Assembly: GCA_947172415.1 (NCBI GenBank)
Contig: OX359197.1
Coordinates: 4,278,001 to 4,342,000 of the forward strand
DNA length: 64,000 bases
DNA from: Chondrosia reniformis
Lineage: Eukaryota; Porifera; Demospongiae; Chondrillida; Chondrillidae
Direction: 5' to 3'
Shown: in pieces, positions 22,920 to 35,700 of the stretch
How the letters are laid out: each line of letters begins with the position of its first letter
How positions within the stretch are numbered: the first letter of the stretch is position 1
Notes under the pieces: model-generated
Seen by the model: only the letters and a program-made list of their open reading frames with translations
What the model was told of the DNA's origin: nothing
Database searches by the model: none
Position numbers and translations under genes: made by a program

Positions 22920-23310
22920 GGTGTTGAAGAGTCCATTTATAAATGGACTGAATCTGCCACTGTGTACATAGTACATGGTACATGCATCTTGTAGTCGTAT
23001 GCTGTATTGTTGAAGAGTCCATTTCCAAGTGGACTGTATCTGCCACTTTTGTATGTGTGTCATTTTTACTGTGGTGTTGAAGAGTCCATTTCCAAGTGGA
23101 CTGTATCCGCCACTTTTGTATGCATGTCATTTTTACTGTGGTGTTGAAGAGTCCATTTTCAAGTGGACTGTATCCGCCACTTTTGTATGCGTGTCATTTT
23201 TACTGTGGTGTTGAAGAGTCCATTTCCAAGTGGACTGTATCCGCCACTTTTGTATGCGTGTCATTTTTACTGTGGTGTTGAAGAGTCCATTTCCAAGTGC
23301 AGCTTCAATT
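22920..23310. repeat. 67-bp minisatellite at the NHL break point
   Basis: About five units, each beginning GTTGAAGAGTCCATTTCCAA and containing GGACTGTATCCGCCACTTTT. The first unit is diverged; four are near-identical. Homology of the NHL relic to the right arm ends exactly where the last partial unit starts. Confidence 0.9.
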
Positions 23311-23940
23311 TGCCCTCTTCAGTGTATACACATACTAAACATTTAAGCTCAATGCACATGTAAAGATTGCCTTTTTGATCTGCTGCCAATCCTCTTGTAT
23401 CACCCTTCAATGCAATGGTCCTAATGTGTGTTCCTTCTTTGGAGTAGATTAGTATACAACTGTAGCATAGTAACCAACTAACTACTGCATGCATAGTAAA
23501 CATCCTGTGATGATTTTATATTGCTGCTGTATCTGTTGGTTTGTAATTTAGCTTTCTAGAACTTTCTGTGATGTATATATGCTATTGTACAGAACTTAAT
23601 AATCATCTTTATCCGAAAGTGACTCGAGTACGGTTAAGTAGTGTTACGATAATATAACTCGTCACACAACTTCCACCATACACCGTGACTGCAATGTTTC
23701 CTTTTTTGGTAAAAACTACACCATACATATCCACAACCTGGCAGCCATTGTTTCTTACTTCAAAGCTCTTCACAAGTTTTCCTATGTCATTACACAGGCA
23801 ATTGCAGCTGTTGTACATATCTATGGTGGCTAGCATTCCATCACTGTTGACTGTCAGTGCAAGGTAAGATCATGCAGTTGTTCCATCTATGATTACACCC
23901 TTTAATGGACCAGTTTTCTTCCACCATATTTGCTAAAAAT
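23300..23940 (-). pseudogene. NHL-repeat protein relic (left copy)
   Basis: Minus-strand pieces (23836..23640 and 23460..23310) read DIGKLVKSFEVRNNGCQVVD, FTKKGNIAVTVYGGS, then GTHIRTIAL and LAADQKGNLYMCIELKCLV: NHL beta-propeller repeats. A 210-bp insertion (23462-23671) flanked by the 6-bp repeat ACAACT splits the frame. The 3' half seen in the right copy is replaced by the minisatellite. It carries the same early TGA as the right copy. Confidence 0.82.
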
Positions 23941-23944
23941 ACAG

Positions 23945-24240
23945 ACATTACAAGGAAGCCATCAGGATCCAGAAAAGTCAGGCGAGGATGAATTTAGATC
24001 AAGGCATTGTGTTACATCAAGCCCTGGAGACGATTTAATATTCATACTTCCTGTTTTTCTCATCCTGCTGAGGGTCACATGACAGGAAGTGAAAATGGCA
24101 GGAAAAATCCTCTATAAATAGAGGCAATTCTTCCACTCAACCATCAGTCACTGAAGACCCCCAGGGTTGAAACGTTTGACGAAGAAATGGAAACAAACTG
24201 CGTTTTTAAATGCTCAAAAGTCGAAGGATGTACCATCCCA
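23945..24240 (+). pseudogene. Penelope 3' fragment with hammerhead-like motif (left copy)
   Basis: EAIRIQKSQARMNLDQGIVL and LHQALE match the extreme C terminus of the Penelope endonuclease ORF, like the segment at 4370-4460. At 24147-24180, CTGAAGA, the stem CCC-CCA-GGG and GAAAC with flanks GTCA/TGAC form a hammerhead-like fold. An inverted copy lies at 48480-48800. Confidence 0.65.
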
Positions 24241-24660
24241 AAGATACACTATACATACTAACTGTAATAAAAGTGATTCTGCCTCACTGTGATCATGTAC
24301 AAAGCAGCAGCCCAGCAAGTATTGTTGATTATATACTGAAATTTAAGCAACTTCTGTATGATTAGCCTTATCATATAATCAGTACATCTTGTTTACTTTT
24401 TGCAGATGTATTAGTGAATAATGCCATTCCCACTTCTAACATCATTTTTGTAAATACTTTATATTTACTTGTACATATAAAGTTAAAAACATTCAAAAAT
24501 GAAGTTAAAAGTAGGGATGGCACTATAACAGTGATTGGTACATCTAGAAAAAGTAACGAAACAAGACAGTGATCATATGGTAAGGCTAACATTATAGAAG
24601 TGGCATATTGAAACTTAACTATACACATCATTTCTATATATGTTTGGGTGCATCATGGAT
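24240..24660. mobile_element. MITE-A (left arm copy)
   Basis: Family signatures: AACTTCTGTATGATTAGCC, ATGATATTAGTG-like core, AATGAAGTTAAAAGTAGGGA, GAAACAAGACAGTGATCATA and GTTTGGGTGCATC. The matching inverted copy is at 48005-48470; another copy hosts the ISL2EU-like transposon at 38 kb. Confidence 0.6.
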
Positions 24661-25236
24661 ATACTGGAAGTAGGGATCGATGCACCCAAACATAGAAGTG
24701 ATCTCTTGAGACCCCTCCACCTTCCCCATTCAATCCTGAGTGGGGCTGTCCCACCCCTGATCATCATCATCATCCGTCTCCTATCCTTATCTGCCACATC
24801 TAAACATCGAGATTCACCACCTTTCTCCTTCAAAAGTTTCAACAAGGCCAACTTGGGTTTCGTGGCCAGTTCACCATCCCATTCATCTTCCAACTTCCTT
24901 CTCGTGCAAGCCTGTAACATCATTGTGATTTCTCTATATACAAGACAGCCCTTTTACCTCTTTGGCACCGATTCCACACCAACCAAAGCACTCCAAGTAT
25001 TTTTTCAGATTCTTCGTCCATCCTCCACCACCCTTAGCCGCCTCCAACACTGCTGCCCTCAAAATCCTTCCTTCAAACAGTGGATTCGTCATAACCTTAA
25101 ACCAGAATGTAACACATCTCACCCTTGCAAGCCAGACCACCGGGAAAGCATCAGCCTCCATCATCAGGGATACCTTTGGGTGACACACACCCACCCCAAA
25201 GAAGATTCTCAGGATTCTTAATTGTAGCTGGTTCAA
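24615..25236 (-). pseudogene. LINE reverse-transcriptase C-terminal fragment (left copy)
   Basis: Two adjoining minus-strand frames read LRILRIFFGVGVCHPKVSLM, then GRILRAAVLEA and KNLKKYLECFGW, then RGGTAPLRIEWGRWRG. Blocks of this kind lie downstream of the RT core in CR1/jockey-type LINEs. The two frames are offset, so the piece is dead. The long plus-strand frames over it are antisense shadows. The inverted partner is at 47458-48020. Confidence 0.6.
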
Positions 25237-25329
25237 CCCATGTATATAGGCCCTACAAAGCGACTATAAGTGTTCGATCGCGGGGGGCGGCAGTATACCA
25301 CAAATATTTCTAACTTGAGTTACTTATTA

Positions 25330-25800
25330 ATTTTCTCTCTAAGTAGGGATGCCCGAAAAAAACATGGCCGCCCTATCCAATGTATTATCAATTAACACTT
25401 CATAAATCTACAGCGATAAAATTTTTGGTTGTATTCGAGTGTTTGCAGTCGTTTTTGCATGCTTTTCTAAACGCCTAAACATCTTTCGATGCTCTACAAC
25501 CTTCACATAGTGGTTAAACTGAAATAGGCCAAATTCTGAAATTCCACATTTTTTCTTATTTTTTCAAATGAGCTAGCGCTAACATGCGAACTTAAGCAGG
25601 TACATGCACATTTAAGTACTAAATCGTCACGAATGTTTCCAAACTAGGGAATAGGCTACCATAGATTTCAACGTGCTCTATCCGAAAAGTGTTACTTTTG
25701 AAGGTGCCAAATTAGGCCTCTTCGAACGCTATTTTTTAATTAAGTTTCAAATTCTTTGTATATTGGAGTACTGCTGTACTCTCTGATACTCGCGATACAA
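25330..25800. mobile_element. MITE-C (left arm copy)
   Basis: AAGTAGGGATGCCCGAAAAA, GGCCGCCCTATCCAATGTAT and a GAGTACTGCTGTACTC hairpin end characterise the family. Copies at 42100-42640 and 47040-47340. The inverted duplication's homology ends inside this element (about 25545). From 25800 to 26080 no gene was seen; it matches 60600-60880 downstream of gene R. Confidence 0.65.
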
Positions 25801-26082
25801 AAAGATGAACGATACTTTCTTGTTGACACCTCGATTGCGATTTGACTCCCTACCGCACGATCAAAAAACCTCGCTTCCGCTTCCGCTATGCTCAGTAATC
25901 ATAGTCAATATAACTAAACTACAAGAGTAACAGCTTGAAGGTTGTTCTGAAGATACTCATTATTTTGAGCTTGTTCCTCGTTTCTTATTTAAGAAACATC
26001 TAAATCTATCAGGAATCTTTCTTTTGTCTGGTACCTATATAATAAATAATTACAAGAAAATGTATGTGAAAAATCAAGAAAT

Positions 26083-26713
26083 TTACATGTACGTATATCC
26101 TCCTTTTACGCAACACACATTTGCATATCTGGAGTGCTTGGTGATGCAATTTCCAAGTCTATTCAGACATCTCTGCCTATTAAAGGCTTGCACTCTACAC
26201 TTGAATTCTGTGGTAGTACACCTTCTTGGAATGGCCTTCTCTTGTTTGTTGTAATAGCAGGAGGCACATGTTGTAACAGGGAAGCAACCATGAGATGGAT
26301 GCACATACTGAATGCTTCCCAGGGAAACATTAGCATCTCTAAATCAAGAAAAAAATACCAGTAATGGATCTCTAGCCTTTTTCTTTTTCTTTTCAGAATT
26401 GATAAAATGGTCATCTATTTTGATAATATCCTCTCCTCCAATGTTCACTAGCAATGGAAAATGAATGGCACATTGTACAGCTATGTACTTACATGTAGCA
26501 ATAAGTATTAATCTGCTCTTCATCAGTCAAGTTAACACAAAGATCATGTGAACACTCTGGCATAAGTTCTGTATAATGAACAGGATACTCTGTAACAAAG
26601 GCTATACTTTACACACATACACATATTCTATCAACAGAGAGCAATTCTACAGCTAATGATTCTTACCACAGTCATCAGAAGTACATGAACGTGTTCCATC
26701 AATTAAACAGTTA
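26083..26713 (-). CDS. Gene M, C-terminal cysteine-rich tail exons
   Basis: Exons 26713..26667 (NCLIDGTRSCTSDDC), 26589..26493 (YPVHYTELMPECSHDLCVNL) and 26338..26083 (RGCFPVTTCASCYYNKQEKA, RRCTTTEFKC, then NVCCVKGGYTYM and stop). Phases 2-1-2 fit the upstream cassette only if the exon ahead ends in phase 2, as it does in gene L. Cysteine spacing suggests a VWC-like or cystine-knot-like end. The R copy carries 5 extra bases before the last cysteines and stops earlier. Confidence 0.7.
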
Positions 26714-29700
26714 CTACACACATAATAAAAATACTATATACACCTCTTTTTCCTTATGTGCAAGTAAAATAAAAACAAATGAGAAGGATTGCTCATGGAG
26801 CACAAACACTGTGAAATGGGTGTGAAAGAATAGATGAGCTAAAAGCAACACAGAAAGCACTACCTTCCTTAATTCTCCTTGACAGAGTACCCTCAGTATA
26901 TAAAATGTACAAAAACAACATGGCAGAAGCTGCTCTTAAAGACATAAATATCCCCAAATACCAGTTGTATGGGTCTCATCCTATGTAGGTATAGTTAACC
27001 ATCCTTTTTCATCATTAAGCTACAGCACAGAGTTTGTAAAAGGCTATAGATCACCTGCTTACAATTCCTTTAACTTAAACATATACTCCGTTGCCGGTGC
27101 AACCGCCTGTATTTAAATTTTGTAACCATGATATAACAGGGTGCACTCTAGACCCTAACTAGGAAGTGATATGTATGGCTAAGTCACTTAAATTTCAGAA
27201 TGCCATAGCCATTTCTGAATGGTTAGTCTCATCAAAAAAAGGCAGCTCGGAAACCCCAGTTTTTTTCACAATTAACATGCTTTATGTACACCATGTTTCT
27301 ACTTAGGGTTGCCTATACACTAGTTTGGAAAAATTAATGATGATTCAGAACTTTTAGGCCTATATATTTATATCCAAAGATCTATATCTGTAATTTCCAC
27401 ACTGCAGACTCTTCCTTATCATATCTTCAGGTACAGCTGCTAGAAATCAAGAATCCTTTACTTCAGGCACCTATGCTACTATGCAACACTCAATGCAACA
27501 TATAAGGCCACCACCATCATCTACTAACCATGCCTTACATTCCCTCTATAATATAATCCAGCAAAGTGGCATGAGGTCTGTGGGGACATAAATGTAAAAT
27601 ATAAATCTACTTATGGAGTCATCAAGCTCATACTTACTCAATTGTTATCATTCTCACTTCAAACCCTAACAGCATCACGCCTTCTGGAACCATACCACTC
27701 TCCGGCAGTGACCACCAACTAAAATTTATGATGTCATATATTTAACGGCATTCAAAAATTATGATGATGGTTTCATTTCACAATTTGTAAAAGCCACACT
27801 TCCTGTCAACCATGTTTTCATGGCTATACATAACATTGCGTCGGTGGTCCTTCTCATAGAAAATGGCATTGCAACTGTAAATCTTTGAGCCCTTAAAAGG
27901 GATAGCTTGTAAAAAATATAGTGATAGTATTGCAAATATGAAATAGACATTTGGTATGAGAGTCAGAATGAAACGAAGTTGTAATTTAGGTAATACCATC
28001 TGGTGCCAGTGTGAGGTTTGTCAGTCTATGCCAACAGTATTTGAATGTGTTTATTGCAAGGAAATCCCTATATATAATGTGCTACAGAAATTAGGTGACG
28101 TTCAGTGTATTATACAATTTCTGACATTTCAATGCCTATAGTCAAGGATGTAGCTACATACTCACTACTGCTAGTGGCAATGGGAGAAACTGAGAGGGAC
28201 AATTTCTATTTAAACCCTATTCATAACAGAAACTTAAGTACTTATAATATGCCATTTGGGTAGCAATATAGTGCATGAAAAATCTAAGATACCATTTTCC
28301 TACATGCTATATGCCTATTCTGTAAAAAGAGCCTAAGGGGAACTAAACCTAAAGAGAGCTTTAGATGAAGATACAGGAGTCTTTTCTTCCTTCTTTTCCC
28401 TTTTTTCATCTTCTTCTCCACTGGGTCAGACAGCCGTTTCTGGGAATTCCACCCTTCATCAGTGATCCTGGGAGTCTTTGTCTTTTTCTTTATCTTGATC
28501 TTCTGTGAATCCTTGGCTCACTATGCTAAATCTAGGGGCCTTATATACACTATTTTGGCGCCAAAATTTAAATAAGGTGTTAACTAAGACACATGATGAA
28601 ATTTAATTTTATGAAAGGAATGTAGGTCCAATTAACTTTTATGAATTAATTATAAATCTATTAGTAATCTTGCTTGTACAGGTAAAACAGACCCAGCATA
28701 ACTATAGACACAAGTAGGACATATTACGTAAGTCTACCTTTAGGTCTTCTAGTAGTAACATTTCTTTGGAGGTGGGGTAACACAATATGGGGTAACACAA
28801 GACAGTCCTTAAGCATACTAGCTACTTTTTGCTTATACTTGATTCTAACTAGAGGCTGCCAGGATAGGAAGGTTTTAAAGGTTGATTTTAGCTTAAAGTA
28901 TTTGTAACCCTGCTTAATACGCCTACTGCATAACTGCAAACTTTTAGCCTGAAAACTGGAGAAGTCACTACATATTCTGGAATACCTAATTAGTTGTGAA
29001 ATAAAGACACCATAGGCTGGGGTATTAGGAATATTACTATCTAAATGGGGGAAATTTACTATATCAAAGTTAAAGTCCTCTCGCTTATCATATACTTTAG
29101 TGATAAATTGATTGTTAGTAATGGTTATATTTAAGTCTAAAAAGGGGGATTTTTTAGGGCTGGTATTTGTCTTTTTAAGAATAAGTTCTTTGGGGTAAAT
29201 ATCACTAATTGACAGTTCAAAATCCTTGTTGTTAATACATAAAAGGTCATCAATATACCTATAAGTATTGGAAAATTTAATAGCTAGGGTGATGTTATCC
29301 TTAAGTAGTCCTTTCATAAACTCATACTCATAGGCAAACAGAAAAAGATTAGCAACTACAGGGGCACAGTCAGTACCCATAGGGATACCTACATATTGCT
29401 TAAATACAGAACCGTCTACACATACATAAATGTTGTCAATAAGGTAATTAAAGAGCTCTACTAAATGAACAGCTGTGACTGCTTTATTGGAGACATTGTT
29501 AGACCAAAAGGCTTTATCCTGACAGACTTCTATATATTGGGACTTCCTACAGGTATAGGCACTATGAATAAGGTTAGTAATCTTATCTTTAAGTAGGTTA
29601 TGGGGGATCGCTGTATATAATGTAGAAAAATCAAAACTAGCTAGCTGGGCTTTTCTAGTGGGTATAGACCTAAGACTATCTAAGATTTCTAGTGAGTTTT

Positions 29701-32700
29701 CTACTATCCAAAAGGCATTAACACCGGTATTCCTATATATACCTAGGCAGTATTCTCTAAAATGTTTGAGAATTAGTCTGAGTGCCGAATTTAGAAATCT
29801 AGAAAGGGGTTTGGTAGTACATTTGTGAGAGGCAGCTATGAATCTGTAGCTGTAAGGGTTCTTATGTAGCTTAGGCATCCAGTAAAAAGAGGGAAGGTTA
29901 CACCAGTCTGGTTTAGGTTCTAAGTTCTCTAGTTTTAGGAAATCTATGTGTTTCCTAATTAACTGTTGGGGTTCTACTGTACATTTAGCATAAGTGGAGG
30001 TACTGCCTAGTTCTTCATTAATAATTTGTCTATAGTAGGACTTACATATAAATATTATATTATTAGAGGCCTTATCGGCTGGGCATTGCTATAATTATAA
30101 ATATCAAAACAATTTCCATATAGGACCCTTTGATTAGCAGCTGGAGTAGTTCACTGGTGGATTTTAATATACCCAGTTCAGTCCTATTATTATTATATGA
30201 TGGCTACTAAAATAGTGCATTTTTGGACAGTAATTTATCAGCAAGTAAACAAGGCCAACCCATCCACCATCTGGAAAGTATTGAAATCATCTTACATAAG
30301 CAGCAAAAAGATCTTACCATTATTTGCTATCTCAAAACCAACAGAAACAGCTAGTAAATTCATTGACCGCTACAGATCTACTGACAAACCAAACAACTCA
30401 CGCTACCATCATCAAACATCACTATATAGCTTCTACTCCACAGCCTACTCTCCAACCAGCTATTTACACTCAGTGCTGGTCTTTTGCAAACATCCTTAAT
30501 ACTGAGAAAACAAGTGGAATTGATGGTATTCCTTCTTTTGCTTTAAAACAAGGTGCAGGAGGATCTACTCTACAAATTCTGTCTGATCCATTTCCAAACA
30601 AGCTATTTTGACTCCAATGCATAAAGATAAAGACCCCAACGAAGTATACAGTTACAGACAGTACTCCCATCTATTTGTAAAATGCTCGAAAAAGTTGTTA
30701 GCATATATACAATTAGCCAGTCATCTTAAAATCAATAACCTCTTATATGTAGCTAACAAGTAGCTTCCGCTCATATCACTCTACCCAAAACTTATTACTC
30801 TTTTTCGCATCTAACAACTGGCCATTATGCATATAGAAGTCATTTTAGTAGATTAATGTAGCCTCCCTCGAGACCCAAGGACTACCTAAACTACACCTAA
30901 CTGTATAGATTTAAGCCTCTGCCAAGCCATTTGAGATCAAGTCCTACCCCAGAGGATGCATATTAACTTGGAGAAGGTAAAGACTCTCAGCCACCAAAGA
31001 GAGGGAGCAACAAGTGATCTTAGGGAGCACCACCAAAGTGACTGCATCTGTGGATCATGTTCACAAAACAAGCCAGAAGGGTAAGAAATCCCAATTCAAC
31101 TTCCCCAGGTTCGCTGCTGCAAAACTATACAACCTACTCAGTCGTGCAGGAGATGTGGCGAGGCCCTCTTCCAGGCCACCAGTGCCCCTCCAAAGACATG
31201 CAGCGCAACAAATGCAAAGCACAAAGGATACTTTACTGCCCATTCCCGATCCAAGTCTATTGCAGAAGTTGCCGATAGCCCCCTGTCCGAGCAAGAGTAT
31301 GACAACATTACATACATCAGCATTCTTAGCTTGCAGGATGCTAATGTTTGGACATATGGCATACAAGTCAACGGTCTATTTGTGAGTTTCAAGGTGGACA
31401 CAGGTGCCAAGGTGACAGTTATCTCAGAGGATGTCAGCAAGGCCCTATGATTGGATGCACTGCAGCCACCCACCAAAAAGCTCCATGGACCTGATCACAG
31501 CCCCCTCAAAATCGTCAGGGAAGCCACAGTCAGGTTAGCCTACAGGGACAAAGATGCACACAAGTCATTTTTGTCCTGCAGAAAGTGAAGCACAACCTGT
31601 TAGGATTACCTGCTTTCCGTGCTCTGCATGTGCTTGCCCAAGTCACGACTGTCACTCAACTGATCTCAGAGCAGACCCCCATCCCAGACCAATTCCCCTC
31701 ACTTTTCAAGGGCCTAGGAACATTCAAGGGTGACAGTTATGTTGTTCAGCTGAAACCCGATGCGAAACCATTTGCTGTGTACACCCCATGTAATGTTCCC
31801 ATTCCCTTGAGGAAAAAGTCCAAGAGGAGTTGTCCCGGCTGGAATTCCTCGGGGTCATCTTGCCTATGTAGGAGCCACAATCTTTAGCAAATTGAATGCT
31901 AACTGCAGCTTTTGGCAGATTTCACTGGCATAAGAGTTACACAATCTTACCACATCTATCACTCTATTTGGGAGGTACATCTTAAATAAGCTGTCTTTCG
32001 GGATTAGCAGTGCATCAGAGCACTTCCAATGCCGAATGAATCAGTGCTAAGCTACCAATACTTTATACTTGGGTTGTAAGTGAAGCATGTGTTTTCCTTA
32101 TAAGGAAAGATGGAGATATAGAGTTAAATATCAAATACTGGACATTCTGAAATGCGGACAACCTCCACACAATAGACATGCTAAATGATTTGCTATAGAA
32201 ATCAATATACATTCATACCTCCATTAACAGACACTCCGAACGCTGACATGTTTTGTTGTAGATTAGACGAATTTAGGCTAAAATTGATATTGTTTATTCA
32301 ATTATAACACATGTGTGATTGACAGATTAATTGGTGTAAATTACATGTTTATAACTTAAGTATTTCATCAGCAAAACAGCCTGTTGGAGGCAAAATTGTG
32401 AGGTAAAATTGTGGAGGTGGCAGAGTATGTATATACATTTTCTGTACAAACGAATTGGCTCAGTAGAATCTTAGACAAATTGGTGGGGTTGCCAAAGAGG
32501 GGGTGGAATATTGAGGTGATACTACATACATATAAAGAGAAGGCTTACCATGTATTACACCCATCTCCAAAAGCAAAGGTTGCTCCAGGCATAAAATCTC
32601 TCCCTTTATATGGACAGGCACAGACATCACAACATTCACCATCAGGAGCTGGTAATACTTTAGCATTTTCATCACAAGTTGGGCATGTGATTTTCTTACA

Positions 32701-35700
32701 TGGAAAAGAAAGAAATTTAGAATAAGTATATTAGGTATTAATGTAAAAATATGTATGTATCAATAATGTAACAGGGATATATATATATATATATAATTAT
32801 ATCTCTAGCAAGACTAATATACTTACTGGACAAACAAAAACTCCCCTTTTACAAGTACTAATGCAAAGACAAAATATATGTTTTAATGTAAAAACATAAA
32901 TAGAAATAAAGTTACCAATCTTGCATGCATGGTTCTCCAGACTTAAATCTTGTCCCATCATCCACCATAGAACCATCAGTAAGAGTACATGGTATTGCTT
33001 CGACTAATCAAAAGAAGTAGCACAAAAACTAAATATTTCCAGTGTGTACCATCTCCTAACCTACACTTATCACGCAATATACCAGTATCCCTACTTATAA
33101 TATACCAGTATATCCATCATCACATTCACACATACTGTATGAGGAAAAACATAAATACTGTACCATGGCCACAGGAAGGAGAGCATATGGGAACAGCACA
33201 AGAGTAGAAACATGTCATTCTTATAATTCTACTGGCTCTGAGGCAGAGCTACACATAGGTTAAACTTATATTCTGAGATGCATAGTTGTATGACTCAAAA
33301 GCCATGGGTTAAACCATAAAATACATACATATATACAGTACAAGTTACAATATACTAAGGTAATCTAATATAAATAAATAAGGCCTTTATATACGTATAT
33401 GATGTCCCTTGTGTACAAGTTACAAAATGGTCTCTAACCCTGTTGATTATGCCAATGCATGCAACCAACCGTCGGTGTTCTTAGCTCCCTCACAAGGCAA
33501 ATCAAATCTGCTGTGGTTATTAGCTGAGACCCCTTTAATACTGGAGCCTTTGTTGATATATGGCATGCAGATGCATCATCTTCAGTCTATACTAAGGTGT
33601 GAAAAGGTAATTGGTAGGCCATGTGTTCTACCTTGCAATTGGATGATCTGTATCAACTACTACTCTCTATGCAGTAGTTGAGGATTTCAAAGCCTGCAAC
33701 CGTACTAGTGTGACTAAAGTCTTGTACTGTTTAAAATACTGATTATCCTAGGGGTCACTTGGATCTCTTTAAATTTGTAACTTGCACTGTGTAGCTAGTA
33801 CTTGATTGTAATTTTAATATTACATAGTCACTATATATATATATGTATATACTTGCACTGTATATACTACTACTACTACTCTCCATGCAGTAGTTGATGA
33901 TTTCAAAGGCCTGCAACAGTACTTGTGTGACTAAAGTCTTGTACTGTTTAAAATACTGATTATCCTAGGGGTCACTTGGATCTCTTTAAATTTGTAACTT
34001 GCACTGCATGTGTAGCTAGTACTTGATTGTAATTTTAATATTGTATAGTCACTTGGCCCTCTTAAATTTGTAACTTGTACTGTGTAGTACTTGATTGTAA
34101 TTTTAACATTGCCAGTAACTTTCACTGTGTAGTGTACTTGAGTGTAATTAGCCTTCACTATACTCAAGACATTCACTATGAGCAATTTCGTTATGAGATT
34201 CTACTGTACACATGGAAAACGTACACACATGGATAAGAATAAAGCCTTGTTGAACATCAGTAACATAAATTTACTAATTCTGGACGTTTCAACCCGGAAG
34301 TCTTCATCAGTAATACAGGAATGGGAATATCAAGTAGGAAATTAGTAAATTAATGTTGCTGAAGCTCAACAAGGCTTTACATAATGATCGCAACAAACAC
34401 TCCTAATTCCTACACATGGACAAGTAAAAATATGAACAAAAAGCGTAAGAAGAGAAGATAGAGCTTAAATTATCAAAGTTTTACTACGGTCGACTAAACG
34501 AATTTCTTTTGCATCAATATAGGGACAATTCTACCTCAAACTTAATGGAAACGTACACAAATATGCTTTATCTAACCTTCGCTACAACTCGTTTATTCCG
34601 TAGCTCCTTCTCGTAGGAGAGCGTCGACTTGTCATAGCCGTTCTTGGAAGGATGATCTTCTTTTGCAACAAGGGGATGACGTTTTCGCAACGTCACATAA
34701 TAAACCATTAAATATGTACGGAGCAACATACGAGAGGTGTTGGTGATGCACTAGAGCAACATCAAAATACATCACCAGATTGCACAATCGTAAATTTGCA
34801 TTCTTCATTATATCTTGATTACTTTGCAACTTTAATTAAGCAAAACTTCGCCAGGCGTTTGTCATACACATGTACCATGATATATGTCGGTTTCACAGCG
34901 ATCTGACCAATTGATAATTTTTATCAATATAACACATGGTTTCAATATAAATTTCCTATAGGTTTTCTATAGTCGCATGGCATTTTATATGCAGACTTTG
35001 TCCTCCGTTTTCTACCAAACCGAGACCTCAATAAAAAATCCCTTAATTAAAAATGAGTTTTATACCCTAATCTTTATGATCTATGCCCATTCTGTTGCTA
35101 GGTCCTTTCCTGGAGCCATATGCATTATTTATATTATATTGTATTAGATTACCTTAGTATATTGTAACTTGTACTGTATATATATATATATAGTGCAAGT
35201 TACAATATATACAGTGCAAGTTACAATATATATACTAAGGTAATCTAAATAAATAAATAATATAATATAATTAAATAATTCATATGGCTCCGAGAAAGTA
35301 TCTAGAAACAAAATGGGCATATCATCATAAAGTATAGGGTATAAAACTCGTTTTAAATTAAGGGATTTTTCATTTAGGCCTCCGTTTGTTAGAAAACGGA
35401 GGACAAAATCTGCATATAAAATGCCATAGGACTATAGAAAACCTATGGGAAATTTATATGCAAACCATGTGTTATATTGATAAAAATTTTCAATTTGTCA
35501 GATAACTGTGAAATCAACATATATCATGGTACATGTGTATAAGAAACGTCTGGCGAAGTTTTGCTTAATTAAATGAGCAAAATAATCAAGATATAATGAA
35601 GAATTCAAAGTTACGATTGCGCAAGCTGGTGATGTATTATGATGTTTCTCTAGTGCGTCACGAACACCTCTCATATGTCGCTCCGTAAACATTTAGTGAA

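Noticed and set aside
24640..25221. Long plus-strand open frames of up to 193 codons, mirrored at 47446-48020
   Set aside because: They are antisense to the LINE RT C-terminal fragment, whose minus-strand reading has recognisable blocks; low-complexity Ser/Pro content fits a shadow frame.
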